Source: Neodiprion pinetum (taxonomy: Eukaryota; Arthropoda; Insecta; Hymenoptera; Diprionidae). From it: a stretch of 64,000 bases of DNA. Location of the stretch: NCBI RefSeq assembly GCF_021155775.2, contig NC_060235.2:42752701-42816700 (forward strand), written 5' to 3'. The notes below the pieces were generated by a model. That model had not been told where the DNA came from. It saw only the letters and a program-made list of their open reading frames with translations, and did no database searches. This document shows positions 23,232-35,017 of this stretch, one piece after another (position 1 is the stretch's first letter; every line of letters starts with the position of its first letter). The position numbers and the translations under genes are program-made.

Positions 23232-26200
23232 ACTCGCGTCGGCTAATTTTTTTGCAGCTTCAAATATACGCATATCCTTTTGCAAAAGTAATATCAAACT
23301 GCGCATGATTCTCTCATTAGTCCGTAGTCCGTTTGGTATTGAGTAAAGCCGCGTTGTTGTTCAAATAGGACCGCTAACAAAAAATTCACACACATGTTCT
23401 GTTTTGTCTGTTTACACTTAAATTATATCTTATTGACGTGATTTTTCTCCCTACATACGCAGTCAACTTCTTATCTATCTCACGATCCAATGATAGGTAT
23501 AGTACTATGAAATTTTCGAAACTAGGCGAAGGTCGGATTCATTCCTATTTGGTCTAACTTAAGAACACCTTATTTACGATGTCACGGAATTTAAGCATAA
23601 TTCAAACGCTTGTCAACGACTTTTTTTCGTTCGATTGTCACGATTAAAAAGTTGCAAATTTTCTCAAATATTCTTTCGATCGATTCATGATATACACGTT
23701 GTTTCAACGGTTGCTACACCGTCTATTTCGAACGAACTTATTTACGGCTATCCGTAGCACGGAAATGCTTATCAGTTGTGATTTCGCTCGCCCTGTCTCG
23801 ACGTACCATTTTCCTACAAATTACCTCAAACTGAAACGTCAATCCGGCGATTGAAGAGTTGATCTGAATCAATAAATCAAGACTGACGTTTTATATTGTA
23901 CCGAGACTCTATCTCGTGTCAGGCGTTGTTGTATCACTCGACGCTTGATCTTTGTGGCTTTTCTCCCTGATATCGCTAGGTGTTATATGCACATAATGTA
24001 GATAACATGCCGTACATTATATACGTGTGTGTACATTGCACCCGCGACACCGATCGATAATATTTTGCCTCATCAGCAGGGCGAGAATTTTGCAATGTTT
24101 TTTGCTTGTGTAATGCTCGGGAGTGAATTTCTCGTTAATTTCGACTTTTCTCGACTTGCGACTCACTAATTGGCACGTGATTAGACTTTTCTTTTTCATC
24201 CTCAGTATCTTATCGACGCCTATACATCGATCAAGTTGCATTACCCAATAAATGAAATACACCTCGTTATCGATTATTGCCAGATTTGGACGCCGAGTGG
24301 TAAGATTCTTATTGCGTTATTAGACGTGACGCTCTACGATACGATGAAAAATCTATTCGGCATCGTCACGTTTTAATTCACGTGAGACAAAGTTCGTCGT
24401 TATTAAAGTGCATCGTTGCGTAATTTTTTGCACGATCGGAAATTAAACGTTGGCTGGACGTTGCTAGAATGTCTGAGAAAGCGAATTGGAAGTATGGAAT
24501 TTCGTACCTGCTACGCCTTATAAGTACGGTATTTCAAATTTGCGAATTAAAAAAATTGTCATTTTACGACGCTTGTGTGTAACGTGGCTACACAAATACA
24601 CACCGCGAACGAAGCTATTAGTTGATATGCTCACACGTTTTAGAATCTTGGTGAAAGAAAAAAAAAAAACGATAAAAGAAGAAAGAAACTAGAAAACAAA
24701 TAACGAATAACCGTCAAAGATCGGTTGAGCGTGTGAGTGAATGATGAAGAAAAAGAAAAACGATCAGTCAATTCTCCTACTTTACGTAATATGTTTGTCG
24801 AATTCCGAATGAACTAAATTAGCCAGTGACGTTAATTTCTAGAGATTTTTTTCCTACGTGGTGGCTGAAAAAATGTAAACAAACATTGCAGCCTCGACTT
24901 TTGTATAATTCAAGAAACTTCGCGCAAAACGTTTTTGCAAATGGTTTTTTTTTTTTTATCACTTTATAATTCGTACTCGGTTCCGATTGCGATTCATGCA
25001 CCTGCGTGTGTACCGAGAATTATATTTTCAACCTTCGAAACCATGAACAGAGTTTAGAGAAAACCAGTTTCACCCAATTATCACCGAGCGCTTGAAGGGA
25101 CAACAGCAATTCATGAATTAGTCATGAATTTTCAAAGGTTACGGATAAATCTCGAATCGACGTAACCGTGCAGTCAAGATTTTCATCTTCGTGTCTCTAT
25201 CGGCATTGGAAAAATATTGTAATCGTGTCGCGCCTGCTTAGAAAAAAGTTACGCAGGCATTGGTAGAACGTTTAATTCGTACTCAATGCAGACTTTCACT
25301 TTTTATCACCTTTTCGACACGAATAAAGGGCCAGACGTTATACCTTTCGGCACCTTCTTGGCGAATTGGTCAGTTGAAATTCGGGGCTTAGCTTATTTCA
25401 AACTGAAGCAACGATCCAAAAGAGTGAGGGAGCTTATCGCGGTGTATTAATATTATTAACTACGCCATATTTTTTTTACACAATTAATCCTGAGGCTACG
25501 TTTGTTCGTAGCAACGGTTTACCGATTTTCGAATACAACAACTTTCTATTCAAGTTTATGATAGAAAAATTTAATCACTTAAATCGTCGTTCAGTCAGAA
25601 TCCAGACAACTCGATTGATGAATTGGTTTATAGAAAACATAGAAATTTCAGTCGAAGCGTATTCGGTTTGTCTCGTAAAATAATATATGACATTGTACAA
25701 AACAAACTAAAGTCGTATTGACTAATCCGCTTGTACTTGAATAAAAAAATACGTTTGTATAATTCTATTATTCATTGCACGTATGATTTCAAGTTCACAA
25801 AATTCAAAGGGCTCAGGTATAAATATCTCTGAAGTTGCTTTTCATTATATCATTTTCATTTATACCAAAGATTCAGAAATAATATTAATTTCATAAAACT
25901 AGATACCGATTAGTTTTGTTTGCAATATGAGTAAAAAGCATCATTATAGTAGTTAAATCCGAGAAAGAATTATTTTTTCCAATTTGTGTTACGGTAAAAT
26001 GTAAAAATATTTTTTTTCAAGAAATGTTAAACTCTGGTCCAACAGATGAACGTCTGTTTTCACGCAGCTCGCGTTTCTCCTATTCAAACGATGATTGACT
26101 TCATCGTATGGATATCAAATTTGAAAAACATAGTAGCTCAATCCTAGGTAAACAATATTCGTTTCCTTAATATACATATCGCTCGAAAATGTGCGTTACA

Positions 26201-27929
26201 TTTAAATTAATGCATAGATCCTGTTGTTCCAACAAATGCGTAATAGCTTCGAAGTGAAAAAAAATTTCCTCGCTAGGTTTGACGACTTAATATCTTTCTT
26301 TGTACGCAGACGTATTTATATAAGCAACACTCAAACAAGGAAGGATCGTGCATTTAGTTATTTCATTTCGATTTAAAGTGACGATGATCGTCACTCGAGT
26401 GCGCGGATATAATCCGATCACTTATCGAGCTCATCGAATTAAATTCTTTTCCTTCCGTCGCAATAATTGCGGGGGAATAGGAGGATAAAGAAAATCAATT
26501 AACTAACAATCCTCGTTTTGAAAATATCATGCATTCGTTGTAAATCTTCAGATTGAGCGTGTTGAATTGTTCAAATGAAATCCAACCGTTCGGTCGAGAT
26601 CTGAGAATCTAATCTGCCCCGATTATGGCTCTCAAGTGTTCAGATTGCATCTGAAATCGCGGGTCTCGACTAAAGCGTAAACAATAGTGATTTTGAATGA
26701 GGTATGGAGGGGGGACGACGGTTCGCCTTGTGAAAATATCGTCTCTGTACATAATAATACGTGCGTATAAAACACGTGGCTCACGTTACAAACGTACGTT
26801 CGCACAAATTTGTTACAATGTTGCATAAAGGCTCGGCGGTACAGATATCTAATTTTTGTTTTTTTCGTCGTTTCAAAACCGCGCGCGATTGATAGCGAAA
26901 AACAAATTTCTGGTTCACTGTATCGGCGAATGATGCCAGCCTGCTGTAATTCATCGCGTACGAAGTATTGCACAAATCATTTATTATATCTATACATATT
27001 GAAAATAAACGTCGGAGGGGAGCTCGGCAGCCGAGGCTTATCGTACGTACGCCGCGGCAGTTATGATAAAAGCATCAACCATTTGCCCATCATCACTCCC
27101 GGAGAGACAGAGCATGGCCCTGTTCTCGCGGTAGTCAGTAGGTGGTGCGAACTGGCTGGTATCAGTAGCGAAATAGCGGCAATAACTGCGGGCAAAGTTT
27201 CTTTTTTCATACCTCGGACGTCATCCCCCAATCGTCTAGGAAGACTGGAAATTTTTTGGCCGAAAGACGAACGGTACCAAATTACACTTCGTCGTCGTCC
27301 GAAGATCGGAGGGTTACAATTTTTAACCGACCATGTCCCGCCGGGGTTCTACCGAAGGTAAATATTTCCTCCTCATCGCCACGCGAAGAGAAAGAATTTG
27401 AATTTGTCAAACGCGGTGAAAGAGGAATGTGTTTTTTCTTCTTCTTCTTCTTATCCATTGCAAACAAATTAATGTCGTTTGATTCAACATAAGAGCGGAT
27501 CCGTAAAATGATTTTCGAAATCGTATTTACTCGAATCAACGGTATATTTTTTTTGCCACATTGGGTAAATTGAGCATAAAAATTTTTATTCATCCTCTTT
27601 TCTTCTTTACTGTGTACGCAGATGCAATTTATTCTCGGCATCTTCCTGCCACATGTTTTACCTTCCGTCCGGTTATTGCTTTTTTTTTTTTTTTTTTGAC
27701 AGACGCACACTTGCGGTGTATGCGTATACAATTAAAACAGTACACCCGTGACGTTTTCGATTATTGCAATTGGTCCCTCGAAATGTAATAGCGAGACTTA
27801 CGGCCTGTGTTTGCACATAGGCGTTTACCTGCCGAGTTGTCTTTTTGTTTTTTTTTTTTTCCTTTTTTTACTCAGCTAACCAGAGTTCGTACATATTCGC
27901 ACCGCATTCCGGCATTCTGCAGGCTGGCC

Positions 27930-28060
27930 TTTGCCGTGAGAACTCGAAGCGACCGACGACTCGCTACCGGCGTAGTCTAAAGTGGGAACTTTCGGCAAGT
28001 AGGTGTTCAAAGCCGAGGTGGTCGATCAGTCAGTCTGCAGTCGTCGGTCAGTAGGAGTGA
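27930..28060 (+). promoter_or_regulatory. Possible internal promoter
   Basis: A GC-richer patch with clustered initiator-like words TCAGTCAG (about 28025) and GTCAGTAGG (about 28047). It resembles the other two GC-rich starts in the window (~710 and ~41472). It could start a shorter aquaporin transcript. The evidence is compositional only. Confidence 0.22.
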
Positions 28061-29229
28061 AATTTTGTTGTCCGTGGGTTCAAAAATAACCGCGCACTAT
28101 CCAGTTGGTGAAACTTACCGCGGAATTAGCCCGTGCCCGATTTTCTGGTAAAAGGCTAAGGTCTGTTCTGCCGGGTTTTCGCACGTTTGGTAACCGAGAG
28201 AAAAGAGAAAGAAATAATACAAATAAAACGTAGGCATAAACAGTTTTAAAAAGTTGGACTTGACTCGACGCCAAGTCGGGGTGAAGAACTTTGAAGAACG
28301 GCGCAAGCGCCGGGGAGTTTCGACCTCAACCCTGAACTTGCAGCGGTGGAGAAGAATTGAAAGAAAAATATTCGGATCGGTTCGCCTTTTGAATTTTTCT
28401 TAAAAATAAAACGGCATGGCGGAGAATCGGAATGTTCACAACGGGTCTCCTTATCATCGAACAACGTTCGGATCGCTGGAAACACCAGACAGTCAGAGCT
28501 TGCTCGAAGAATCCCAATCACGTAGGGTGATGTAATGTGTACTTTTTCGAGCTTAATTAACAACCGCAATCCAGCCTGCACGCTTTGCCGATCCCTTTCT
28601 TTCTTTGCTCGTGCCGCTCGCTGATCGATGCAGGTGGACGAGATGATGAAATTGAATTGAAAAAGAGCCCTTCGAACGATAAGGAGAAAAAATATGCTCT
28701 ACCGTCCCACGATTTCATTTTTAGACTCCGTCACGTAACGAAGCGGCGAATTCGCGGCTTAGGATGGAATGAGAAAAAGGCCCGGCTATTTTTGTCCGAG
28801 ATTTCACCGCGAGGTATAAAATTAGTCGCTTAATGTTCCGCACGAAGTAACGTATCGCTGATTCGCTCATATCAGGCATCCTCGGGCTAGATTCGCACGA
28901 TATGCGATAATAACAATCATTGCAAGTGCATTTCGAAGACGCGCTCTGCATTCGTAACGACCAATTAGACAATTGGGTGATTTTCTTCGGGGAGAGGCGA
29001 TAATTCTTCCCGCGTTTCCGTACGGCTAATGGATAGATTCCATTCGTACCTGTAAACACGCGCTGCATTCAGCATGATAATGTAATCGGGATTAACGATG
29101 CGTCTAACAATGCGACAACAATGCTGCACAGTCACTTGGTGTCATAACTGAAATGATAAGGCCATTAACGCTGACAGTGCATCTGACACAGGTTTTCGAC
29201 TCAGGTGAATTGCAAATAATTCATTCATG

Positions 29230-29500
29230 TTTTGGGTATTATATTAAAATGAATAAATTTTTATTCCATACATCGAATAACGAGCAAAATCTTTGTTTGA
29301 TACTTGTAAAGTTTGTTTTCGTTTTTTTTATTTTTACGTCGATAAACAAGCCTCGAAGTATAATCAGCACGTTGAAATAAAAAACAAACCGCATCGATAA
29401 CGAAACTATTTCTTTCTTCGTTAGTAACGCGGACGTAATCAAAACTTGACATCTATAACCCAGCCTCTGAATGCGTGCTGATCGGTGCAATTTGTGACAA
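29230..29500. repeat. Dispersed repeat copy A (shared with 51430-52000)
   Basis: Two blocks match another region 22 kb away. The first is TAAATTTTTATTC-ATCGAAT...TTACGTCGATAAACAAG at about 29250-29357. The second is AATCAAAACTTGACATCT...AACCC at about 29437-29495. The partner copy has about 360 bp more between the blocks. Probably a diverged mobile element with an internal deletion here. Confidence 0.6.
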
Positions 29501-29725
29501 GTTGATATCTGGCCGTCGAATGTTTGAATTTGACAAATACAAGCAATCCCTGTATAAGCTACCCTTCGCCCGAATGATTCACTGTTTTCGAATTCAGCCT
29601 GACGGCCAAAAGTCCGCGGGCATCACGTTTGATGCGCGTCCGCCGCGTAACGGCGACGAAAAGAAGATTCCAGTCGAATTCGAATAGCCCTAGCCGTCGT
29701 CTCGTTCAGGTATACTTCGCCGGTG

Positions 29726-29897
29726 ATGAAGAGACCAACCAGACGAGCAAGTCCCCCGGTTTACTGTACTTTTCCACGTTCCCCCTCTCCCCTCGCGAGT
29801 GGAAGCTGCATCGGCAGTGAAGTGGACCGGGTCCCAAAGGAAGGTGATGTATTGTTGCGAGGCTGCGAGTCTCACGGACATCCGGCAAAGGTTGCAG
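29726..29897 (+). CDS. Possible alternative first coding exon of the aquaporin
   Basis: A GC-rich exon-like segment follows an acceptor-like CTCGTTCAG (ending 29709). It opens at ATG 29726 and runs 57 codons plus one G to a donor GTATGC at 29898. The phase (one leftover base) is the same as that of the exon at 1084, so G+GG would encode Gly before IKQLL. It is only 2 kb upstream of the first membrane exon. The peptide is rich in Arg, Pro and Ser and has no motif I recognise. It could be an untranslated exon or chance. Confidence 0.25.
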
Positions 29898-30416
29898 GTA
29901 TGCCGACGTTCTCGCAGTGTTCTCTTCCCTACCATTTGTAATGCCCAGGCCAAACAGAGCCGTCAGCTCGACACGCTTCTATTTTATCCCCTCTTTTGCT
30001 CTCTTCATCGCGTGGAAAAGGTCTGGGATAGAGAGGAGTGGAAAAAAACCAGCGAGACGTTCACTTGCTTACCTTGTGGGGTACTCCGGAAACTTCGGTT
30101 CGGACAATGCCTAATATCCAAGATAACCGGGAGACGCCAGGATACCTCTCTCTGTCTCTCTTCTTCCCGGCATTGTACTGAATTAGGCTGGAAAAGATCG
30201 TTAATAGCTCTGCGATACGCCGAGGAGATCGTTCCAGGTCAAACGCGGTAACGGTCTTCTTAATTGCCATACCTAATTGCCTAAATGTTATCGCTAATTT
30301 TCCGAATACATTTTTCCGGACATGACACCACCGATTTTTATCCAAGAATTCAGATAGTTGTCATTGCCACTTGTGTTTACGCTGTTACAACATGTAGGGA
30401 AACGGAGCGTGTATTC

Positions 30417-30825
30417 TAGTCATGTAACGAATGTAAATTTTTATGTATTCGCGAATGCGGATGCGAATGCGAATATACGTTTTTAAATCTGGCGCCATTT
30501 CTCTATGACTAAAAGCTGACGATTGATTTTTAGCGCCGTTTGCATATTATTCCGGAAATTGCCGAGCTGATCCGAACTGATCGTGAGCTGATTTTTTGAT
30601 TATTTTTAACGACGAATGGATAACGGTAACAAATTAATTTGAGGTTAGAGTGTGATTCAAACTTTTATAATAAAACTTCATCATCAAACCAATGTTTTTT
30701 GTCTTATTTAATATTATTTTCACATTATTTATGAGCGAAATATGAGGTATTCGTGACATTCACATTCGCAAAATACTCGCACGATTTTTCTGAATGCGGA
30801 TGCGAATATTCGTTACATCACCAGT
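30417..30825. mobile_element. hAT-like MITE, ~410 bp
   Basis: The left end TAGTCATGTAACGAAT and right end ATTCGTTACATCACCAG are inverted and resemble the CAGTGATGTAACGAAT-type termini of hAT elements. GAATGCGGATGCGAAT words occur just inside both ends. Flanks GCGTGTAT and GCGTGCAC could be a degraded 8-bp target duplication. No transposase. Confidence 0.6.
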
Positions 30826-31950
30826 GCGTGCACTTACATGTTGCGGCGATATTAACATTTTTGTTACAGGCGAAAGAACGTCGTTTGAGAATAAGCTTAC
30901 GATACAAATTATTGTGAACTATATTCGTCACATATGCGTATAAGATCATCAGTTTCGACGTTACTTTGTGCAGTAAGACACAGATGTTAACCATTGAAAT
31001 GTAACATTTATAACATTGTTTCTATTCAGTTAATTTGTCTTGGCACTTGCAGTATAAACAATTGTAATTTTTGTTTACAACTTCTACATCTGCACAAGAA
31101 GAAACGTATGAATTGAAAACGAGCTAACGATCGGTATGACATTATTGCGATTGTAATATCAAAACGCGATTTGCCGCAGCTGAGGCAGCTGCATCAGATG
31201 CGTCAAATGCCAGGTTACATGATGCTGCGTTCATATCGCGAGGTGACTTTTGTTCAAGTATTTCGTCACGCTGCGCATGAAGTTTACATACCTATAGTGT
31301 ATAATAAGTCAATACATGAACGTCGCAAGCGGATTCGGTTCGAATATCACTGGTCACGTGACCTCTTTTAACTGTATTGCGTCACAAGTTTTGAGTGCTT
31401 CTTAACGATCGGTTACACGGTAACTCAAACAAAATCTTACCGGTTTTTGAGTTGACGAATGTTCTTCGGATAACCCTCGCACTGGTACTCAAGACTTGAT
31501 CGTCAAAAGAATACCGCAAACCCGTAATGAACTTTTCTACATCGCTGTATTTGAATTTAAATGGATTTGAGAAAACAATATGCGCCATGCGTACGACTGA
31601 CAATGAGTCAACGTTGCGTTTTACATGGAAACGGAATTTTGGTTAGTTCGCAATATCTGACGGCAGGGAACATCTTTTTATCCAAAATTGACCACCGATT
31701 ACAATTGCTAGAATCGGGGTTTGAGTAGAAATTATCAAAGGCGTTGCACTGCTGCACGTGCGGATGTTTTCAATGGGACAATCAAGCCAACTTTTTGTAG
31801 GAAATTTTTTTTATCTAGTCCGAGTTTAACTCGTAACGATTGGCTTGCACGCGAATAAAACGGAACCTACTAATCACAGAAGTACACAAATCTTGCTCAA
31901 CCAATGGAATAGCTTTGCTAATCCCATGTATTTGTCAATTCTGTTCTCAG

Positions 31951-32138
31951 GGATCAAGCAGTTGCTGAAGGATGAGGCATCATGGTCGCAAACTCTGGTC
32001 GCGGGGCTGGCTGAGTTCTTGGGAACGGCAATCCTCATTTTCGTTGGTTGCATGGGCTGCGTTGGTTCCTTGACGGATATTCCTAACGCCCTTCAAACTG
32101 CCCTGACATTTGGATTTGCTGTCACGTGTGTCATCCAG
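31951..32138 (+). CDS. Aquaporin (entomoglyceroporin-like), membrane exon 1
   Basis: This exon completes a split codon with GG, then encodes 62 residues from IKQLL to CVIQ. It carries hydrophilic IKQLLKDEASW, then membrane helix 1 with AEFLGTAILIFVGC (the MIP-family AEFLGT motif). It then has helix 2 beginning ALQTALTFGFAV. The Phe in TFGF (residue 108 if the 1084 exon is used) is the helix-2 selectivity-filter residue, equal to Phe56 of human AQP1. The acceptor is CTGTTCTCAG and the donor GTATGG at 32139. The ATG at 31927 is in frame but lies upstream of the acceptor, so it is probably not used. The product is a plasma-membrane channel for water and probably glycerol or urea. Confidence 0.93.
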
Positions 32139-33818
32139 GTATGGAAATTGTTATGTAATCGTCATTGTATGCTACCAGAGTGACAACTTTGATCGAAGTG
32201 TTGGAACAGGAAGTCGTCCTTGTTTTGCTTGTTGCTTAGAAGTAGAAGAATTGAATGATTCGTTAAACATTGCAATTACCACTTCACTATTAGTTTCCGA
32301 TGATGGTATCATTTTGTCATCATCGTCCGAAGTATCTGTCTGAAGAAAACAGTCGAGAACTAAAGACAGTTAGAGGTAATTTTGCGTGGTTCTTTGAATA
32401 CTCGGAATTTCAATTTTGCTACATTTTATATATTACGTTCGCGTAGAATGTCTACGAACAACAGGAAAACTTGGCTGTGCTTCGAAGAAAAGAAACTAAT
32501 ATTATTATCATGACTATTTCTTTAACGCCGTAGCGTTAACGCGGTACATAAAAATAATTCTTAAAATAAATAGTAGAAGAGAGAAATAAACAAACAAAAA
32601 ATAATAATAAGAATCGAAGGACGAAAGAAATAGTTGAGTGAATATCCAACTGGATTACTGTGAGATCATACGGGTCACTTATTTATACTTGAATATGAGA
32701 ATTGTACGTGTGCTTATACTTATTTTTCAATATTTCTGCACGATCCACTTTCATGTATTGCTTAAAATGCTTACGTGCCGTCGTATGATAAGTTAATCGG
32801 GGAAATCGCTGAAATTATTCATGGTTCATCGTCACGGTTGGTTTCAATAAAAATATCGAAAGCTTGTAACTAGTAGCTGGATTTCAATTAATCATTTGAT
32901 AATTGTTTAATTTCCTTGATAGCGAAGTTGCATCGTTGCATTTCTCAACAAGCTTTTGTTCTTGAACTACCTTCATGAAATATGAAGTTATCCTTAACGG
33001 GGTTCAGACTTTGCAAGTTCACAGGGTTATCTCACGCACGCGCTCGCGTAACAACCGAGTCAAGATAATCTCGTTAATAAGGCACGCTTACGAACAGATG
33101 TTAATAAAATCATGAAAAGCTATCGCGATTTGTTTACGCAGTTAACGTAGTCAGTAATACCATTGTTTATAGAAACGGATCGCTGACGTGTTGTTTCATG
33201 TGTTCAATCTAAGTCGCAGCATTGTACAGAAGTAACTGTAGACTAGAAATTTTATAACAATAGATAATAAAGAATCAATGCTATTTGGGACAGAGTTATT
33301 GGATAGAAATTATGCATGGCTTAGGAATGTTCAATAGAAGATAACCGCACTCCGTTTCATGATTTTCGAAAGATGAATGGACAGCACAGAATGAGAACCT
33401 GTATTTGACTTGTGAAGGTAAAGCTTATACCGCGGGATGAACTCTGCAACTGTGCATTCGCGCTAACTGTTAGATAAATCATCGAGTCACCGATTCTCAA
33501 CGTTGATTCTTGAGCGTAAACTTGGATTAATCACGTTTCCGCGTCAGTGTTACACCATTGGTGATATCAAGGTTCTCGAATGAAACACGCATGGCGTCCT
33601 GATGAATATAAGTTAATTGATTCGAAGAACCGGGCCAGTGGTGGCACTATAAAATGTTGACACCGTGTATTAAACGTTAAGTGTAACTTTTTATCGCGTT
33701 CAGCGAACTGTCACCGCTCATTCGGTCATCGCCTTCAAGAGTTCCTTTAATAATGAACAAGTCCTCCAAATTTCAGGATACTCTATAAGCTTCATGATTT
33801 TTTTTTTTTATTTGGCAG
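32139..33818 (+). other. Aquaporin intron, 1,680 bp
   Basis: A phase-0 intron between the CAG ending helix 2 and the ATC ATC GGA opening the first NPA exon. The acceptor follows a T-run (TTTATTTGGCAG). AT-rich, with no gene or clear repeat seen inside. Confidence 0.85.
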
Positions 33819-33962
33819 ATCATCGGACACATTAGCGTCGCCCACATTAATCCTGCGGTGACGGTGAGTGCAGTTATACTGGGCCACAAATCTCTTCCCG
33901 CAGCTGCGGTCTACATACTAGCACAATTATCGGGTGCTGTAGTCGGATACGGAATGCTGAAG
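33819..33962 (+). CDS. Aquaporin exon 2, first NPA motif
   Basis: A 144-bp phase-0 exon of 48 residues, from IIGHIS to GYGMLK. It holds the first pore half-helix, GHISVAHINPAVT, with an intact NPA (residues 128-130 of the 318-aa model), then helix 3 AAAVYILAQLSGAVVGYGML. The donor is GTTAGT at 33963. An exon of identical length is preserved in the downstream pseudogene at 37946-38089. That confirms the boundaries and the common origin of the pair. Confidence 0.95.
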
Positions 33963-34413
33963 GTTAGTAGAGATCCTCATAAATAAGATGTTCCGAATTC
34001 CATATTTCCTTGATCCCAAGACATGCGCCAAGTGGATAGTTTGCATCGTTCTCTTGTTCAAGACAATCATGAAGACTACGTAAGGAGACCGATCTTCATG
34101 TAAACAAATAGCTACCTCAAAATAAGGTGGCAGTGAAAAATTTCTACAAATCAGATTGCAAGATCATCGATTAGTCGATTTTGGTCATCCCCGCAACCGA
34201 TGAGACTTCGGTGCAAAAGGATTACCATCGACCCTGGTGGTACTAAAAATAAACCTGACGCGTACGATTACTGTGACAAGTTTTGTCAATTCATCCATTT
34301 GAGTTTTTGCTCTTTATTTATAGTCTCCTCTCCATGATCACGATGATCGAACATGCTTCTGATGACGTGGTCTGATGGTTTCTTTCCTAATAATGAACGT
34401 GGTCACTTTGCAG
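33963..34413 (+). other. Aquaporin intron, 451 bp
   Basis: A phase-0 intron ending in CACTTTGCAG. Nothing else recognised. Confidence 0.85.
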
Positions 34414-34875
34414 GCTATAACCCCTACTGAACTTCTGCACAACGGTGATGATACAAGTGCAAGTTCGTTTTGCGTGACCTTGATCCACACGAAAATATCG
34501 GTGATCCAGGGCCTTATAGTGGAGACAGTGACCACCGGAGTCCTGATCCTTCTCTGCTGCGCCTCTTGGGATCCCCGCAACGCGAGGAACAGCGACTCCA
34601 CTCCAATCAAGTTTGGATTGACTGTCACCACGTTGTCGCTGTCGGGTGGACCTTACACCGGGTGCAGCATGAACCCAGCACGAACGTTCGGTCCTGCTCT
34701 TTGGAACAACGCGTGGAGCTCTCACTGGGTATACTGGCTGGGACCAATGGCTGGGTCCATTTTGGCCACCCTGGCCTACAAGACTCTGTTCTGGCCACGG
34801 AAACCAGCCGATAAAGACATACCAGAGGCTGCAGCGCTTAACTCCGTTGCAACTGAAAAACAGGAGGTGTGTTGA
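34414..34875 (+). CDS. Aquaporin terminal exon, second NPA and Eglp filter
   Basis: It encodes 153 residues plus stop: helix 4 (ISVIQGLIVETVTTGVLILLC), helix 5, the second NPA in YTGCSMNPARTFGPALW (NPA at residues 252-254, Arg255), and helix 6 with HWVYWLGPMAGSILATL. The C-terminus is hydrophilic. At the helix-5 filter position, where water-specific channels carry His (His180 in AQP1), the codon at 34636-34638 gives Ser (residue 240). Cys249 and Arg255 are kept. Loss of that His widens the pore and is the published mark of insect entomoglyceroporins, derived from water channels but passing glycerol and urea. Total length of 264-318 aa, depending on the N-terminus, is normal for the family. 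No frameshift or missing pore residue. Confidence 0.95.
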   Translation, partial: AITPTELLHNGDDTSASSFCVTLIHTKISVIQGLIVETVTTGVLILLCCASWDPRNARNSDSTPIKFGLTVTTLSLSGGPYTGCSMNPARTFGPALWNNAWSSHWVYWLGPMAGSILATLAYKTLFWPRKPADKDIPEAAALNSVATEKQEVC

Positions 34876-34949
34876 AATTACATGTATATAATGCTGAAAT
34901 GTGAAACGTTCTGGTTTTCTTCGATACTGGTGAACTTGGATGAATAATG

Positions 34950-34955
34950 AATAAA
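34950..34955 (+). terminator. Proximal poly(A) signal
   Basis: AATAAA lies 75 bp after the stop at 34875. It would serve the read-through isoform ending Val-Cys. Confidence 0.5.
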
Positions 34956-35008
34956 TGAGGCGTGCCCCGGGCTATTAACATGTGTGGTATATTCTTTGGT
35001 CTTTTCAG

Positions 35009-35017
35009 GTTAACTGA
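35009..35017 (+). CDS. Alternative last codons of the aquaporin (Val-Asn-stop)
   Basis: A consensus donor lies inside the terminal exon (CAGGAG then GTGTGT at 34867). An acceptor CTTTTCAG ends at 35008. Splicing removes a 142-bp intron and replaces the final Val-Cys by Val-Asn followed by TGA. The protein barely changes, but the transcript gains a different 3'UTR reaching the distal AATAAA at 35700. Confidence 0.5.
   Translation, partial: VN

Larger units (their letters stand above)
18601..27880. other. Intronic DNA without supported genes
   Basis: About 9 kb of AT-rich sequence. It contains ATT triplets (20319-20333), purine-rich GA/GAA tracts (22798-22890) and a TA/TG tract (23196-23231). 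No splice-bounded coding exon was recognised. The longest frame (26810-27361) lacks any family motif. Confidence 0.45.
1247..31950 (+). other. Probable 30.7-kb first intron of the aquaporin, rich in MITEs
   Basis: It begins GTGAGT and ends with the pyrimidine-rich acceptor CTGTTCTCAG at 31941-31950. No other confident coding exon was seen. It holds several inverted-repeat elements (2022, 6021, 8753, 15704, 17876, 30417), a dispersed repeat (10376), a nested inverted repeat (8679-9029), microsatellites and many A/T tracts of 10-20 bp. It may also contain an internal promoter (~27.9-28.05 kb) and an alternative first exon (29726). If the exon at 1084 is unrelated, this stretch is largely intergenic. 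Confidence 0.45.

Noticed and set aside
26810..27361. 183-codon plus-strand frame
   Set aside because: No motif, and composition changes within it. It overlaps competing frames and lacks a splice or promoter context.
31845..32183. Aquaporin starting at an ATG contiguous with the first membrane exon
   Set aside because: A strong pyrimidine tract and CAG at 31950 mark an acceptor, so the upstream codons are intronic. The same frame also runs past the true donor at 32139.
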